64,000 nt of DNA from Leptospira semungkisensis (GTDB lineage: Bacteria > Spirochaetota > Leptospiria > Leptospirales > Leptospiraceae). This document shows positions 37,373 to 45,681 of the stretch, one piece after another. Made by a program: the position numbers and the translations under genes. The stretch is from contig NZ_RQEP01000010.1 in assembly GCF_004770055.1 (NCBI RefSeq), forward strand, positions 310,001 through 374,000, given 5' to 3'. Position 1 is the stretch's first letter; every line of letters starts with the position of its first letter. The notes under the pieces are model-generated. The model saw only the letters and a list, made by a program, of their open reading frames with translations, ran no database searches and was not told the origin of the DNA.

Positions 37373-38647
37373 ATGGCTCCTTTCCGATCGGTGCTTGCCC
37401 TAGCCGTCTTCTTGTCTTTTAGCCAATCCATATTTTCGAAAGATATCATATACGCATTTCGCGATGTAGGCATGCCTAAAAACGTAGGCAAAGACGGAAT
37501 GCCTCGTAAAGAGAAGATGATCCTGATCGGAGAAACCATGCTCTTCGACAAGGTCAAACCGATCGAGTACGACGGAAAATACAAGAGTTTTGAACTCGGA
37601 TACGACACAAGACCTGATATAGTCACCGTAAAAGTACATTATGATCCTGGAATACGTCCCGGCCAGATCCTATATCTGATAGAAAAAGACTTCGACCATG
37701 AAACATTCAAGGACGGAAGCATTGTAGGCCAGATAGAAGTAAAATCAGTCTTTCAAACCGCATTCATCGGAAAACAATTAAGAGGGGTCGGATATCTGAG
37801 CATGGCCAAGGATAAGGTCCTCACCGTGGCATATCCTATATCCTCCGAATTGACTGGCCCAGCATTAGTCGAACGTAAGAAAGGGGATTATCATTTTACA
37901 AGAGACGAGATCCCAGAATCCATTCAATCTTATAGAAAAGCGATACGTTTAGATCCTCTATCTCCGGTTCCGCATTACAAATTAGGAATGTTATATCTAA
38001 ACGAGGCGGGAGTAGATTCCAAAGAACCGATCTGTTCCGGGATTCTGCCAATGAGCGCCGGTGCTGAATTCACTTCGGCATGGAATAAGAAATCAAGATT
38101 CGACTCCGACCAAGACCTTCTTAGATTCACTAGGGAATACGTCTCTTTCTTAAATTGCAAGGCAGACCAAGCACCAAGCTTTGCCAAAGGAAGCAATGTC
38201 CCAGAAGAACTGCTTAAGGCCCAAGAAGTTGCGAGAGATGGATTTCGCTTAGCAAAAACCGACTACGAACTCTTACTTAGAAGTGCCGAAACATATTATA
38301 AATTATATTTCTCCTATTCACCTTCCAAGAAACCGAAGACTGCATCTGCTCCGGAAGAAGATCCGAAGCTTAGAAATCGTCAGGAAAAATCTTGGGAGAT
38401 CGCTCAGAAGCTTTTAAAAGAAGCTAGTCTAGACAATATCACTGACTATAGGATCCACAGATTGACTTCTTTATTGTATGGAAAAAGATTCTTAGAGCTT
38501 TCCGGCGGATCCAAATCCGCAACTCTAAGCGAAGAGGCAAACTTCCTCAGAAGCAAAGCATTGGAATCAATCGAAGCATACAAACTGCATCGTCCTAAGA
38601 CAATTGCAGGTGATAAGGATCTTCTGATCTTAGAGAAAGAACTCTAA
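37373..38647 (+). CDS. hypothetical exported protein with TPR segment
   Basis: 424 residues. Signal peptide of about 22 residues (APFRSVLALAVFLSFSQSIF). The N-terminal third is beta-rich (KVKPIEYDGKYKSFELGYD; DIVTVKVHYDPGIRPGQILY) and resembles a small periplasmic domain. A TPR unit follows near 175-205 (DEIPESIQSYRKAIRLDPLS-PHYKLGMLYLN). The rest is helical with no clear family. Four Cys are spread through the middle. It stands alone between mtnC and the toxin-antitoxin pair. Confidence 0.7.
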   Translation: MAPFRSVLALAVFLSFSQSIFSKDIIYAFRDVGMPKNVGKDGMPRKEKMILIGETMLFDKVKPIEYDGKYKSFELGYDTRPDIVTVKVHYDPGIRPGQILYLIEKDFDHETFKDGSIVGQIEVKSVFQTAFIGKQLRGVGYLSMAKDKVLTVAYPISSELTGPALVERKKGDYHFTRDEIPESIQSYRKAIRLDPLSPVPHYKLGMLYLNEAGVDSKEPICSGILPMSAGAEFTSAWNKKSRFDSDQDLLRFTREYVSFLNCKADQAPSFAKGSNVPEELLKAQEVARDGFRLAKTDYELLLRSAETYYKLYFSYSPSKKPKTASAPEEDPKLRNRQEKSWEIAQKLLKEASLDNITDYRIHRLTSLLYGKRFLELSGGSKSATLSEEANFLRSKALESIEAYKLHRPKTIAGDKDLLILEKEL

Positions 38648-38660
38648 GAAGTTTTGACTT

Positions 38661-38870
38661 TTATTTCCAAGAAAGATCGATTTTCTTGTTTTTAGAAGCA
38701 CATTCCGCCAAATATAGATTGATTAGATTTTGATAAGGAATACCGGTTTGATCGGATAATCCCTTGAAGTAGCCAATTGTATCAATATCTACTCTAATAG
38801 TAATTGGCTTCTTTAACTTTTTAAGATATGTATTTTTCTTTGATTTTGAAAAGTTGTATTCCTTTCTCAT
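38661..38870 (-). CDS. brnA: BrnA-type antitoxin
   Basis: 69 residues, small and basic at the N terminus. PITIRVDIDTIGYFKGLS is the strand-and-helix start of the ribbon-helix-helix fold used by BrnA, followed by GIPYQNLINLYLAECA. BrnA neutralises BrnT and represses the operon as a DNA-binding complex. Its ATG overlaps the brnT stop (ATGA at 38867-38870), giving the toxin-first order known for brnTA. The DNA is visibly more AT-rich than flanking genes, a sign of transfer. Confidence 0.85.
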   Translation of the reverse strand: MRKEYNFSKSKKNTYLKKLKKPITIRVDIDTIGYFKGLSDQTGIPYQNLINLYLAECASKNKKIDLSWK

Positions 38871-39157
38871 AATAATTCCTCATATTGCTTAGATTCAGAT
38901 CGAGTAGCTTTTCTTGCCGAGATGATTCTTATAATATCCTTTGACGACCTATAGCAGTGAGACACTATCAATAGATTCAACTTATAACTAAAGCCCATAA
39001 TAATAAATCTCTCCTCAGCATCCGAATGGTCCGGGTCAGCAATAACTCTCGCCTTTTCATCATAAAAAACAGTTTTAGCCTCTTCGAATGATATACCATG
39101 TTTTATTTTATTAGACTTATTTTTTACTGGATCCCATTGGAAGTCGATTGACGACAT
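38867..39157 (-). CDS. brnT: BrnT-type ribonuclease toxin
   Basis: 96 residues, usual BrnT length. The family pattern is complete: FQWDPVKNKSNKIKHGISFE at the start, then AKTVFYDEKARVIADPDHS, ERFIIMGFSYKLNLLIVSH and IIRISARKATRSE-like ending (IISARKATRSESKQYEE). BrnT has a RelE-like fold and cleaves RNA to slow growth under stress. Translationally coupled to brnA. AT-rich, and probably acquired horizontally. Confidence 0.9.
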   Translation of the reverse strand: MSSIDFQWDPVKNKSNKIKHGISFEEAKTVFYDEKARVIADPDHSDAEERFIIMGFSYKLNLLIVSHCYRSSKDIIRIISARKATRSESKQYEELL

Positions 39158-39174
39158 ATTTATTCTATAAATAT

Positions 39175-39180
39175 ATTATA
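39175..39180 (-). promoter_or_regulatory. -10 box candidate of brnTA
   Basis: On the minus strand TATAAT lies 18 nt before the brnT ATG, in AT-rich DNA that also carries overlapping TATA-type repeats where the BrnA complex could bind. A TTGACC at 39197-39192 is too close to be a standard -35, so only the -10 is proposed. Confidence 0.35.
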
Positions 39181-39252
39181 CATATAACTTTGGTCAATAG
39201 CATTTCATATAGAAGGATCAAATATCTGCGGATTCTTCTTAGGAGAATTACT

Positions 39253-40320
39253 TTGAGTTCCAAAAACCCAATCTTAGAAGCGCTTGGCCTAAAAGGTCCG
39301 CTCATTCTCTCACCTCTTGCTGGTGGTCCTTCCACTCCTGAATTAATTGCTGCAGTTTCGAATGCAGGAGGACTCGGCTCACTTGGTCTTGCCTACGAGA
39401 CTCCGGAGCAGATCCATACAATCATACAAAAGACAAGGACCTTAACCTCTAAGCCGATTGCAGTTAATCTTTTCGTGCCTTCAGAAGATCCAGCTCTAAC
39501 ATCCGAGCAAATAAACTCGGCACATGACGCCACAAAAAAGTATAGAGAAGAACTTGGGATCCCTTCTCCGAAAGTAGAGCCTCCTTATAGCATAAATTTC
39601 GATAAACAATTTGAAGCAATGCTACAAGAGAAGCCTGCTGTTTTCAGTTTCACCTTCGGACTTTTGGATCGTTCTTATATCAACGAATGCAAGAAGAACC
39701 ATATCATAACGTGCGGAACAGCTACGACCTTAGAAGAAGGCATCTTAGCCGAAGAAAGAGGAGTAGACTGGCTTGTGGCACAAGGAATAGAAGCGGGAGG
39801 ACATAGAGGGATTTTTTCAGCAAAAACAGAAGACTCTATGATCGGTCTTTTTCCGCTCGTACGATTCCTTGCCACCAATCTCAAGATCCCAGTGATTGCG
39901 GCAGGCGGGATCATGGACGGTGCTGGGATCGCAGCAGCACTTCGGCTTGGAGCAAAGGCCGCACAACTTGGAACAGCATTCCTTCTTTGCGAAGAGGCAG
40001 GAACTTCCAAGCCATACCGAAAAGCTTTATTAGATAAAGGGAATTTACATACTAAGACTACCAGAGTATTCTCTGGCCGCATCGCAAGAGGCTTAGAGAA
40101 TCGATTCATGAAAGAAATGGAAGAAAGACAAGGATCCATACTTCCATTTCCGGCCCAGAATTCATTTACTCGAGATATTCGTAGAAAATCTGCAGAACTA
40201 GGAATGTCGGACTTTCTCTCTCTTTGGGCAGGACAAGGAGTCGCTCAGATCAGACAAATGAATGCGGGAGAACTTGTTTCGGTATTATTCGATGAACTGA
40301 ATGCAGCAATGAAAGAGTAA
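39253..40320 (+). CDS. nitronate monooxygenase / NPD-family flavin oxidoreductase
   Basis: 355 residues from a TTG at 39253, preceded by AGGAG seven bases away. An upstream ATG in frame at 39148 overlaps brnT and adds 35 residues with no family match. This is a TIM-barrel FMN enzyme: GPLILSPLAGGPSTPELIAA at the start, QGIEAGGHRGIF with the catalytic-site His, PVIAAGGIMDGAGIAAALRLG and AAQLGTAFLLC for FMN phosphate. It oxidises nitronates or reduces enoyl substrates (FabK-like enzymes share the fold). Substrate not determined. Confidence 0.88.
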   Translation: MSSKNPILEALGLKGPLILSPLAGGPSTPELIAAVSNAGGLGSLGLAYETPEQIHTIIQKTRTLTSKPIAVNLFVPSEDPALTSEQINSAHDATKKYREELGIPSPKVEPPYSINFDKQFEAMLQEKPAVFSFTFGLLDRSYINECKKNHIITCGTATTLEEGILAEERGVDWLVAQGIEAGGHRGIFSAKTEDSMIGLFPLVRFLATNLKIPVIAAGGIMDGAGIAAALRLGAKAAQLGTAFLLCEEAGTSKPYRKALLDKGNLHTKTTRVFSGRIARGLENRFMKEMEERQGSILPFPAQNSFTRDIRRKSAELGMSDFLSLWAGQGVAQIRQMNAGELVSVLFDELNAAMKE

Positions 40321-40388
40321 AGGGAAACAAATCCTTTTCGAGACACTAAATCGGATCCATCAAACCTTCGATCTTGCCCAAAGAAAGA

Positions 40389-41012
40389 TCAATTCTTACG
40401 ACCTACGAATCGTATCACTGAACCTTTTCCTACGTGATATAATCCTTCGCTCAATTCAATCTCTCTTTCAACCAACTCGATAATCTCGTAATTAGGAAAA
40501 TCAGCCTGGATCTCTTCGGTAGAGAATAGCATCGGAAGTTCGCGAGGTCCGCCGACCCTTTCATCCTTCATTACATATTCCAAATGCTTCTTGCTAAATG
40601 CCTCAAATAAGATCATTCCGCCTTTGCGTAAAAATCCGTTCAAGGTCTTGTGGTATGAGGATTTGATCTCTGCGGGAAAATGAGCATAGATCAATGCAAT
40701 CGCATCAAATTGTTCAGACTTAAAATTCAGAGTCTGCAGTTCTCCAACCTGATAATCTATGCGCACTTGATTCTTTTCGGCAAGCCGCATTGCCTTTTTC
40801 TTACCCTCGATACTGATATCAAAGGCGAACGCATCCCATCCTAGTTTAGCAGCAAAGATTGCGTTCCTTCCTTCTCCCTCAGCTGGAAAAAGTATCTTTC
40901 CTGGTTTAAGCTTTTCTAATTGCTCTTTTAAGAAAAGATTAGGCTCTTCTCCGAAGGCAAATTCTTCTTTGCTATATCTTTCATTCCATCTGTTCAGCCA
41001 AGCGTCGTCCAT
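40389..41012 (-). CDS. class I SAM-dependent methyltransferase
   Basis: 207 residues. The N terminus [17 protein letters not shown] is typical of small TehB/thiopurine-type methyltransferases. Motif I is [19 protein letters not shown], the acidic residue after beta-2 is in AFDIS, and [11 protein letters not shown] forms motif IV. The ending [17 protein letters not shown] matches members annotated as tellurite-resistance-like methyltransferases. Start ATG with AGAGGAA upstream. No neighbour hints at substrate. Confidence 0.87.
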   Translation of the reverse strand: MDDAWLNRWNERYSKEEFAFGEEPNLFLKEQLEKLKPGKILFPAEGEGRNAIFAAKLGWDAFAFDISIEGKKKAMRLAEKNQVRIDYQVGELQTLNFKSEQFDAIALIYAHFPAEIKSSYHKTLNGFLRKGGMILFEAFSKKHLEYVMKDERVGGPRELPMLFSTEEIQADFPNYEIIELVEREIELSEGLYHVGKGSVIRFVGRKN

Positions 41013-41078
41013 TGTTTCCTCTTGCGGAGATCGAGTTACAAATTTACTCTGTGTCTTTGCAAAATCAATTTGAAAAAT

Positions 41079-42218
41079 TCAATCTTCTATCTTCAGCTTC
41101 CCATCCTTTACGGTTTCGCGTATTGCGCGGAAAGTTTCGTCATACTGGTTTTGGATATTCCAAACTACAAAGCCATTGCTTTCGCTATCCACACTTGCCT
41201 CGATCTGTGCCTTGATATAATCTTTGAGAGATTTACCGGAAGGTTTTATGGACATGGTAAATCCCTGGATCCAGCCTACGACTCGCGTAGTAGATAAGGA
41301 TCTTTTCTTTGTATTAGACAACCCATCGTAAATAGTCTGGTACGGATTTGCGATCCTAGATGGTTGTCCATAAAAATGGGAAGGATAGAGCATCGGATAA
41401 ATCACATCGATTGACTGCGCGAAGTTTTCGATCTTTTGTCCGATCTGGTCGTCTTTATTGAATGGAATTCTTCCGAATATATCCGCGCCTAAATAAGGCA
41501 ACTTCTCGCATTGATTTGCTTCGGTTCGGATCTTATCGATCACATTCAGTATGTTCTTATATTTTTGCTTGAGAGGAAGCTTGATATCCGTAATGTCCGC
41601 ATAACGTATATAATCTAATTGGATTTCAGGAAATCCGGAAACGCAGGCTTTTCTCACATAGTTCAGGATAGAATTCATTCTCTCTTCAGAGGGAAGTTCG
41701 GTTTTCAATCCTCCTTCGAAGTTCACCAATCTTCCTACAGGATAAAATCCAAGCTCCTTGATCCTATTGACTTCTGCAGAAGGAAGAGTTACCGGTTGCA
41801 AATCGATAACGAGTACATTAATCCCCGCATCGGATGCATCTTGTAAGAGTGCCTTCCACTTTTTTCCGGACTTATCAGCGATAACTGAATTATTTACATA
41901 CAATCCTCTATAAAACTTGGGAGGAAGAGGACCTGCCGTTTGATTTCCAGTTCTTGGTCGAAGCCTTTGCACTTTTGGAAGAGGAACTTCCTTTTCTTTG
42001 GGAGCTTCTTCTGTCACTTTGCGAGACGCTAATTTTGGTTCCTTCTTCTCTTTCTCCTTGATAGAAACGGCACGAGGGGAGAGTCTTTCTTCCCGGATCG
42101 GATCGTTTGGAGGCACTTCCCTTTTTCGAGAATTCTCCGGGAAAGGGATGGTGAATTCGGCACAAACAGGAAAGGCGATCACTATGAGTATGGGCAGAAG
42201 GGAAAACGGTTTACGCAT
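41079..42218 (-). CDS. putative glycoside hydrolase (DUF4015-like), exported
   Basis: 379 residues. Signal peptide 1-20 (RKPFSLLPILIVIAFPVCA), then a charged, low-complexity linker to about 95. A TIM-barrel-like domain follows: YRGLYVNNSVIADK, INVLVIDLQPVTLPS, FYPVGRLVNFEGG, FPEIQLDYIRYAD, YLGADIFGRIPF, IDVIYPMLYPSHF. These are hallmarks of the DUF4015 glycosyl hydrolase family, with candidate acidic residues in QLDYIRY. Likely acts on a periplasmic or surface polysaccharide. Start ATG with GGAGAAAG upstream. Confidence 0.8.
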   Translation of the reverse strand: MRKPFSLLPILIVIAFPVCAEFTIPFPENSRKREVPPNDPIREERLSPRAVSIKEKEKKEPKLASRKVTEEAPKEKEVPLPKVQRLRPRTGNQTAGPLPPKFYRGLYVNNSVIADKSGKKWKALLQDASDAGINVLVIDLQPVTLPSAEVNRIKELGFYPVGRLVNFEGGLKTELPSEERMNSILNYVRKACVSGFPEIQLDYIRYADITDIKLPLKQKYKNILNVIDKIRTEANQCEKLPYLGADIFGRIPFNKDDQIGQKIENFAQSIDVIYPMLYPSHFYGQPSRIANPYQTIYDGLSNTKKRSLSTTRVVGWIQGFTMSIKPSGKSLKDYIKAQIEASVDSESNGFVVWNIQNQYDETFRAIRETVKDGKLKIED

Positions 42219-42309
42219 TGTCTTTCTCCAAGTCTACTTATAATATCGAATCGAACGGTTCAGTTCTTGTCCTCTTTGTAAGACTTCCTATAAAAAACAG
42301 GAGTGGAAA

Positions 42310-43236
42310 ATGAAGCTTGGTTACGCTTACGACGACACCTTTCTTTTGCATGATACCGGATCCTTTCATCCGGAATCTCCTCAAAGATTGGAGTCTATCC
42401 TAAATCGATTGAATCAAGCCTCTTACTTCAAGGATCTGCATTGGATCAAACCGCCTTCCCTTCCTATCGAATTAATAGAACCGGCTCATAGCAGAAGGCA
42501 TCTAGAAAGATTTCTAAGTATCCAAGGCAAAAGAGGAGGCTTCGACGGAGACACTCCCTTTTCAGAATCGAGTTTCGATGCGGCTCTGCTTGCCGCCGGC
42601 AGCGGTGTGGAACTTGCAAAAAAAATGATATTAGGAGAACTGGACAGAGGACTCGCTCTAGTTCGTCCTCCCGGCCATCATGCGGAAACAGGCAAGGCAA
42701 TGGGATTTTGTTTGTTGAACAATATTGCGATCACAGCGCATTACCTTCTAAACCAAGGCGCGCAAAGAATCTATATCTTAGATTGGGATGTGCATCATGG
42801 CAACGGGACTCAGGAAATCTTTTACGATTCCGATCGGGTCTTCTTCACTTCTCTTCATCAGTATCCATATTATCCAGGCTCAGGCTCTTATTCCGAAACG
42901 GGTCGAGGCAAAGGAGAAGGTTATACGATGAACATTCCTCTAGCTATGGGCTCCGGCGATAAAGAATATCTGCATTTTTTTCAAGAGAAGATTTTACCTT
43001 CCATTCTGGAATTCTCCCCAGATTATCTTTTGATCTCCGCAGGTTTCGATGCTCACAAAAGAGATCCTCTTGCAGGAATGAATCTGAGTACGAATGCCTT
43101 TGCCGAATTCACTCGCTTGGTTCTTTCTGCATGCAAGCAGACTGATTCCAAGATCATTTCCTTCTTAGAGGGCGGCTATGACCTGGACGCATTGGCAGAT
43201 AGTGTAGAGGCACATGTCGCTGTGCTCGCTGGATAA
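42310..43236 (+). CDS. histone-deacetylase-family amidohydrolase
   Basis: 308 residues, arginase/deacetylase fold. RPPGHHAETGKAMGFCLLNN carries the His pair, LDWDVHHGNG gives the zinc Asp and His, and SAGFDAHKRDPLAG gives the second zinc Asp. The catalytic Tyr region is EGGYDLDAL. Bacterial members act on acetylpolyamines, acetoin-related or other acetyl amides; the substrate is not clear. Start ATG 73 nt downstream of a divergent neighbour. No other domain is attached. Confidence 0.92.
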   Translation: MKLGYAYDDTFLLHDTGSFHPESPQRLESILNRLNQASYFKDLHWIKPPSLPIELIEPAHSRRHLERFLSIQGKRGGFDGDTPFSESSFDAALLAAGSGVELAKKMILGELDRGLALVRPPGHHAETGKAMGFCLLNNIAITAHYLLNQGAQRIYILDWDVHHGNGTQEIFYDSDRVFFTSLHQYPYYPGSGSYSETGRGKGEGYTMNIPLAMGSGDKEYLHFFQEKILPSILEFSPDYLLISAGFDAHKRDPLAGMNLSTNAFAEFTRLVLSACKQTDSKIISFLEGGYDLDALADSVEAHVAVLAG

Positions 43237-43293
43237 TTCCAAAATCTCGCAAAAAATTGCCTTATATAAACTTGGTTGGCCGATACTCAAACT

Positions 43294-43533
43294 ATGCAGG
43301 ACTTCTCTCCACAAACCGATCTCGCCCTGCGATTCAGAAACTATGTGATTCTTTTGGACCGCCTAGTCCGGGAAGTGGAAGAAGAACTCCAACAAAACCA
43401 GTCCATTCGCAATGAATGGTCCGAATGGCATTCGAACTGGAAACGAGCCTGGCTTTCTCCCGGAAACGGCTCTCAATCTAATCCTCTAAAAGAACGATTT
43501 TCCGTAAAACGCAGGCTGGGTGGCGGAATCTAA
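43294..43533 (+). CDS. small hypothetical protein
   Basis: 79 residues from the ATG at 43294; a TTG at 43276 is also in frame. The sequence (LALRFRNYVILLDRLVREVE, then EELQQNQSIRNEWSEWHSNW) is strongly amphipathic and Glu/Gln/Trp rich, like a coiled-coil adaptor, with a basic tail (VKRRLGGGI). No export signal, no recognised family and no strong ribosome binding site. Codon use resembles the neighbours, and the frame is open in a place where no other gene lies. Confidence 0.5.
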   Translation: MQDFSPQTDLALRFRNYVILLDRLVREVEEELQQNQSIRNEWSEWHSNWKRAWLSPGNGSQSNPLKERFSVKRRLGGGI

Positions 43534-43641
43534 ATTCCGCTAGATTTTAAGGTTTGCCTGACCCTTCCCCCCTCGATTCAGCCTTCAAAAATAGGTTGAA
43601 ATTATGTCTCTAAACCAATTCAATCGACCCAGAGGCTTAGA

Positions 43642-45681
43642 ATGGGGAGACGTACGCGAACAAAACTCTTTCTTTGCCTTTTACTCTTGGGCATCCTTGC
43701 CCAGTCCGCCTCCTCTGAGCCACTTCCCAACTTCGGCCTGAAAGAAAAGGAGGCGAGAACCTTCTTCAAACGCGGGCTTGCCTATTATAATAAAGGGGAA
43801 TTCGCTGCGGCCAGGGAAAATTTCCTGCGTTCCCTTTCTATCAAACCGGATTTTGTTCATCCAAAGTTCTTTCTTTCAGAGACTTACTATCTCAGCGGTG
43901 ATTGGCAAGAAAGCCTAACCGAGTTGGAACAATTAGAATCTTCTAATAAACTAAATTTGATCCGAAAAAATCGCCTCGATGCACTCAGATATCGTTTAGG
44001 TGGCGGAAACAGAAAAGAAGCATTAGAATATTATAAATCGATTTTAGGCGACGACCTTCGTCGTTTTAGATTTCGCAATCCGGCGGATCTCGCAGTGGAC
44101 GAAGAAGGCTACCTTTATGTAGTGAGCTTCGATACCGCAAACGTAGTTAAGTTCGACGCGAACGGCTTTCCAGTCGAAAATTTCAAAGGTGGAATCGGAA
44201 GGAATATGGAAGGTCCTGTCGGAATTTCCGTCAGAGGCAAATCGATCTTTATCGCGGACTACGCTGGAGATAAGATCTATGAATTCGACACTAAAGGCAC
44301 ATTCATCAATCGATTCGGATCCACTGGCAAGGAGCCTGGACAATTTCATGGACCTTCCGGTCTCTATTTCACGAAAGAAGGATTCTTATATGTCTCCGAC
44401 ATGGGAAATAATAGGATCCAGAAGCTTTCGAGAGAAGGAGAACTACTCCAAGAAATCGGCGTCGGAGTTTTAAAGCAACCTGCTGGAATTAAGGTAAATA
44501 ATCGCGGAGAAATCTATGTTGCCGATAGAGGAAATCATAGACTCGTCGTATTCGATAGCGAAGGAAATTATCTGAAGGAAATTACTAATTCTTCTTTTAA
44601 GAAACCTAGAAATATTTCGATCCGTGAGAATAAGATCTTTGTCGCGGATGAAGCTGCAGGACTATTCGCGTATGACTCCATCGCAAAGACCTGGTCCTCT
44701 TTTGAGAATTTTAGAGACTCCAAAAATACTGTCCGCAATTTCGACCAATCCTTTTCAGTAGCATTCGATTATACAGGCTCCATGTTTGTTGCCGATTTCA
44801 ATCGTCATAGAATAGAAGCATTCGCTCCTAAAGGACAATTGTCTTCCAACTTAGATCTAATCGTAGAAAGAGTGATCCATTCCGATTATCCTGATATTTC
44901 CTTGGTAGTTCATGCGAAAGATAGGCACGGTGTTCCGGTTAAGGCCATTCCCCGAAATTCATTCAGAGTGTATGAGATGGACAACCTCGCCCCTCTCATA
45001 GGACTCACTGATATGAAGAAGTTCAATAATCGGATCAGTGTATCTATCGTTGCAGAAAACTCCAGTCTGGTTTCGGAATCGTATCCTACAATAGAGAAGG
45101 CCCTAAAACCGTTTCTATCCGAGATCCGAGTAGACGATAAGATCCAATTGCTCCGTTCAGGAAGAGATACTCAAACTGCTTATCCTTTCGGAAAAAGCAT
45201 GTATGATATACTGAAAGCGATCCGTTCCTTTGTTCCGGAAGAAGATTCTCAGATCGGAAAATCTCTACAAAAGGGCATAACGGATCTATTGGATAGCCTC
45301 GGACCAAGGGCGGTAATCGCAGTTGTTTCCGGCAAAGATTCCAAGGCAGCATTCACTCAGTTCTCCCCTACTAAGATCATTCGTTTCGCGGTCGCTCATG
45401 ATATTCCCATCTACTTCTTATGCTTGGGAGAAAACGGAGAATCGGTTTCCGTCTACAAGGAGATCGCAGAAAAGACAGGAGGAAAATTCCTCACCATTCC
45501 CGCAGGAGGAACGGAAAAGAATCTAAGATCCTGGATCGATGCGAAAAAGGACAGAAGATACCTACTCTCCTTTAAGAGCAGGATCAATTCCGAGGGAGGA
45601 GATGTCTACGTTCCTGTAGTGGTCGAAGCAATATTCAGAAACTCTAATGGAAAGGCTGAGACCGGGTTCTTCTCTCCATGA
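43642..45681 (+). CDS. exported TPR - NHL-repeat - VWA-like protein
   Basis: 679 residues. Signal peptide to about residue 25 (LFLCLLLLGILAQSASS). TPR units at about 35-105 (RGLAYYNKGEFAAARENFLR). NHL beta-propeller repeats at about 140-395 (DGNG-like blades such as FHGPSGLYFTKEGFLYVSDM, GNNRIQKL, EIYVADRGNHRLVVF). A VWA-like domain fills the rest (ISVSIVAENSSL...LEDSLGPRAVIAVVSG-type core). The MIDAS DxSxS is replaced by ENSS, so metal binding is doubtful. Probably a surface or periplasmic scaffold. Overlaps the next TPR gene by 4 nt. Confidence 0.8.
   Translation: MGRRTRTKLFLCLLLLGILAQSASSEPLPNFGLKEKEARTFFKRGLAYYNKGEFAAARENFLRSLSIKPDFVHPKFFLSETYYLSGDWQESLTELEQLESSNKLNLIRKNRLDALRYRLGGGNRKEALEYYKSILGDDLRRFRFRNPADLAVDEEGYLYVVSFDTANVVKFDANGFPVENFKGGIGRNMEGPVGISVRGKSIFIADYAGDKIYEFDTKGTFINRFGSTGKEPGQFHGPSGLYFTKEGFLYVSDMGNNRIQKLSREGELLQEIGVGVLKQPAGIKVNNRGEIYVADRGNHRLVVFDSEGNYLKEITNSSFKKPRNISIRENKIFVADEAAGLFAYDSIAKTWSSFENFRDSKNTVRNFDQSFSVAFDYTGSMFVADFNRHRIEAFAPKGQLSSNLDLIVERVIHSDYPDISLVVHAKDRHGVPVKAIPRNSFRVYEMDNLAPLIGLTDMKKFNNRISVSIVAENSSLVSESYPTIEKALKPFLSEIRVDDKIQLLRSGRDTQTAYPFGKSMYDILKAIRSFVPEEDSQIGKSLQKGITDLLDSLGPRAVIAVVSGKDSKAAFTQFSPTKIIRFAVAHDIPIYFLCLGENGESVSVYKEIAEKTGGKFLTIPAGGTEKNLRSWIDAKKDRRYLLSFKSRINSEGGDVYVPVVVEAIFRNSNGKAETGFFSP

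Noticed and set aside
39675..40139. 154-codon frame on the minus strand
   Set aside because: It lies wholly inside the flavin oxidoreductase gene and its translation has no family features.
43237..43293. TTG at 43276 as start of the small gene
   Set aside because: No ribosome binding site precedes it; the ATG at 43294 is used, although neither is strong.
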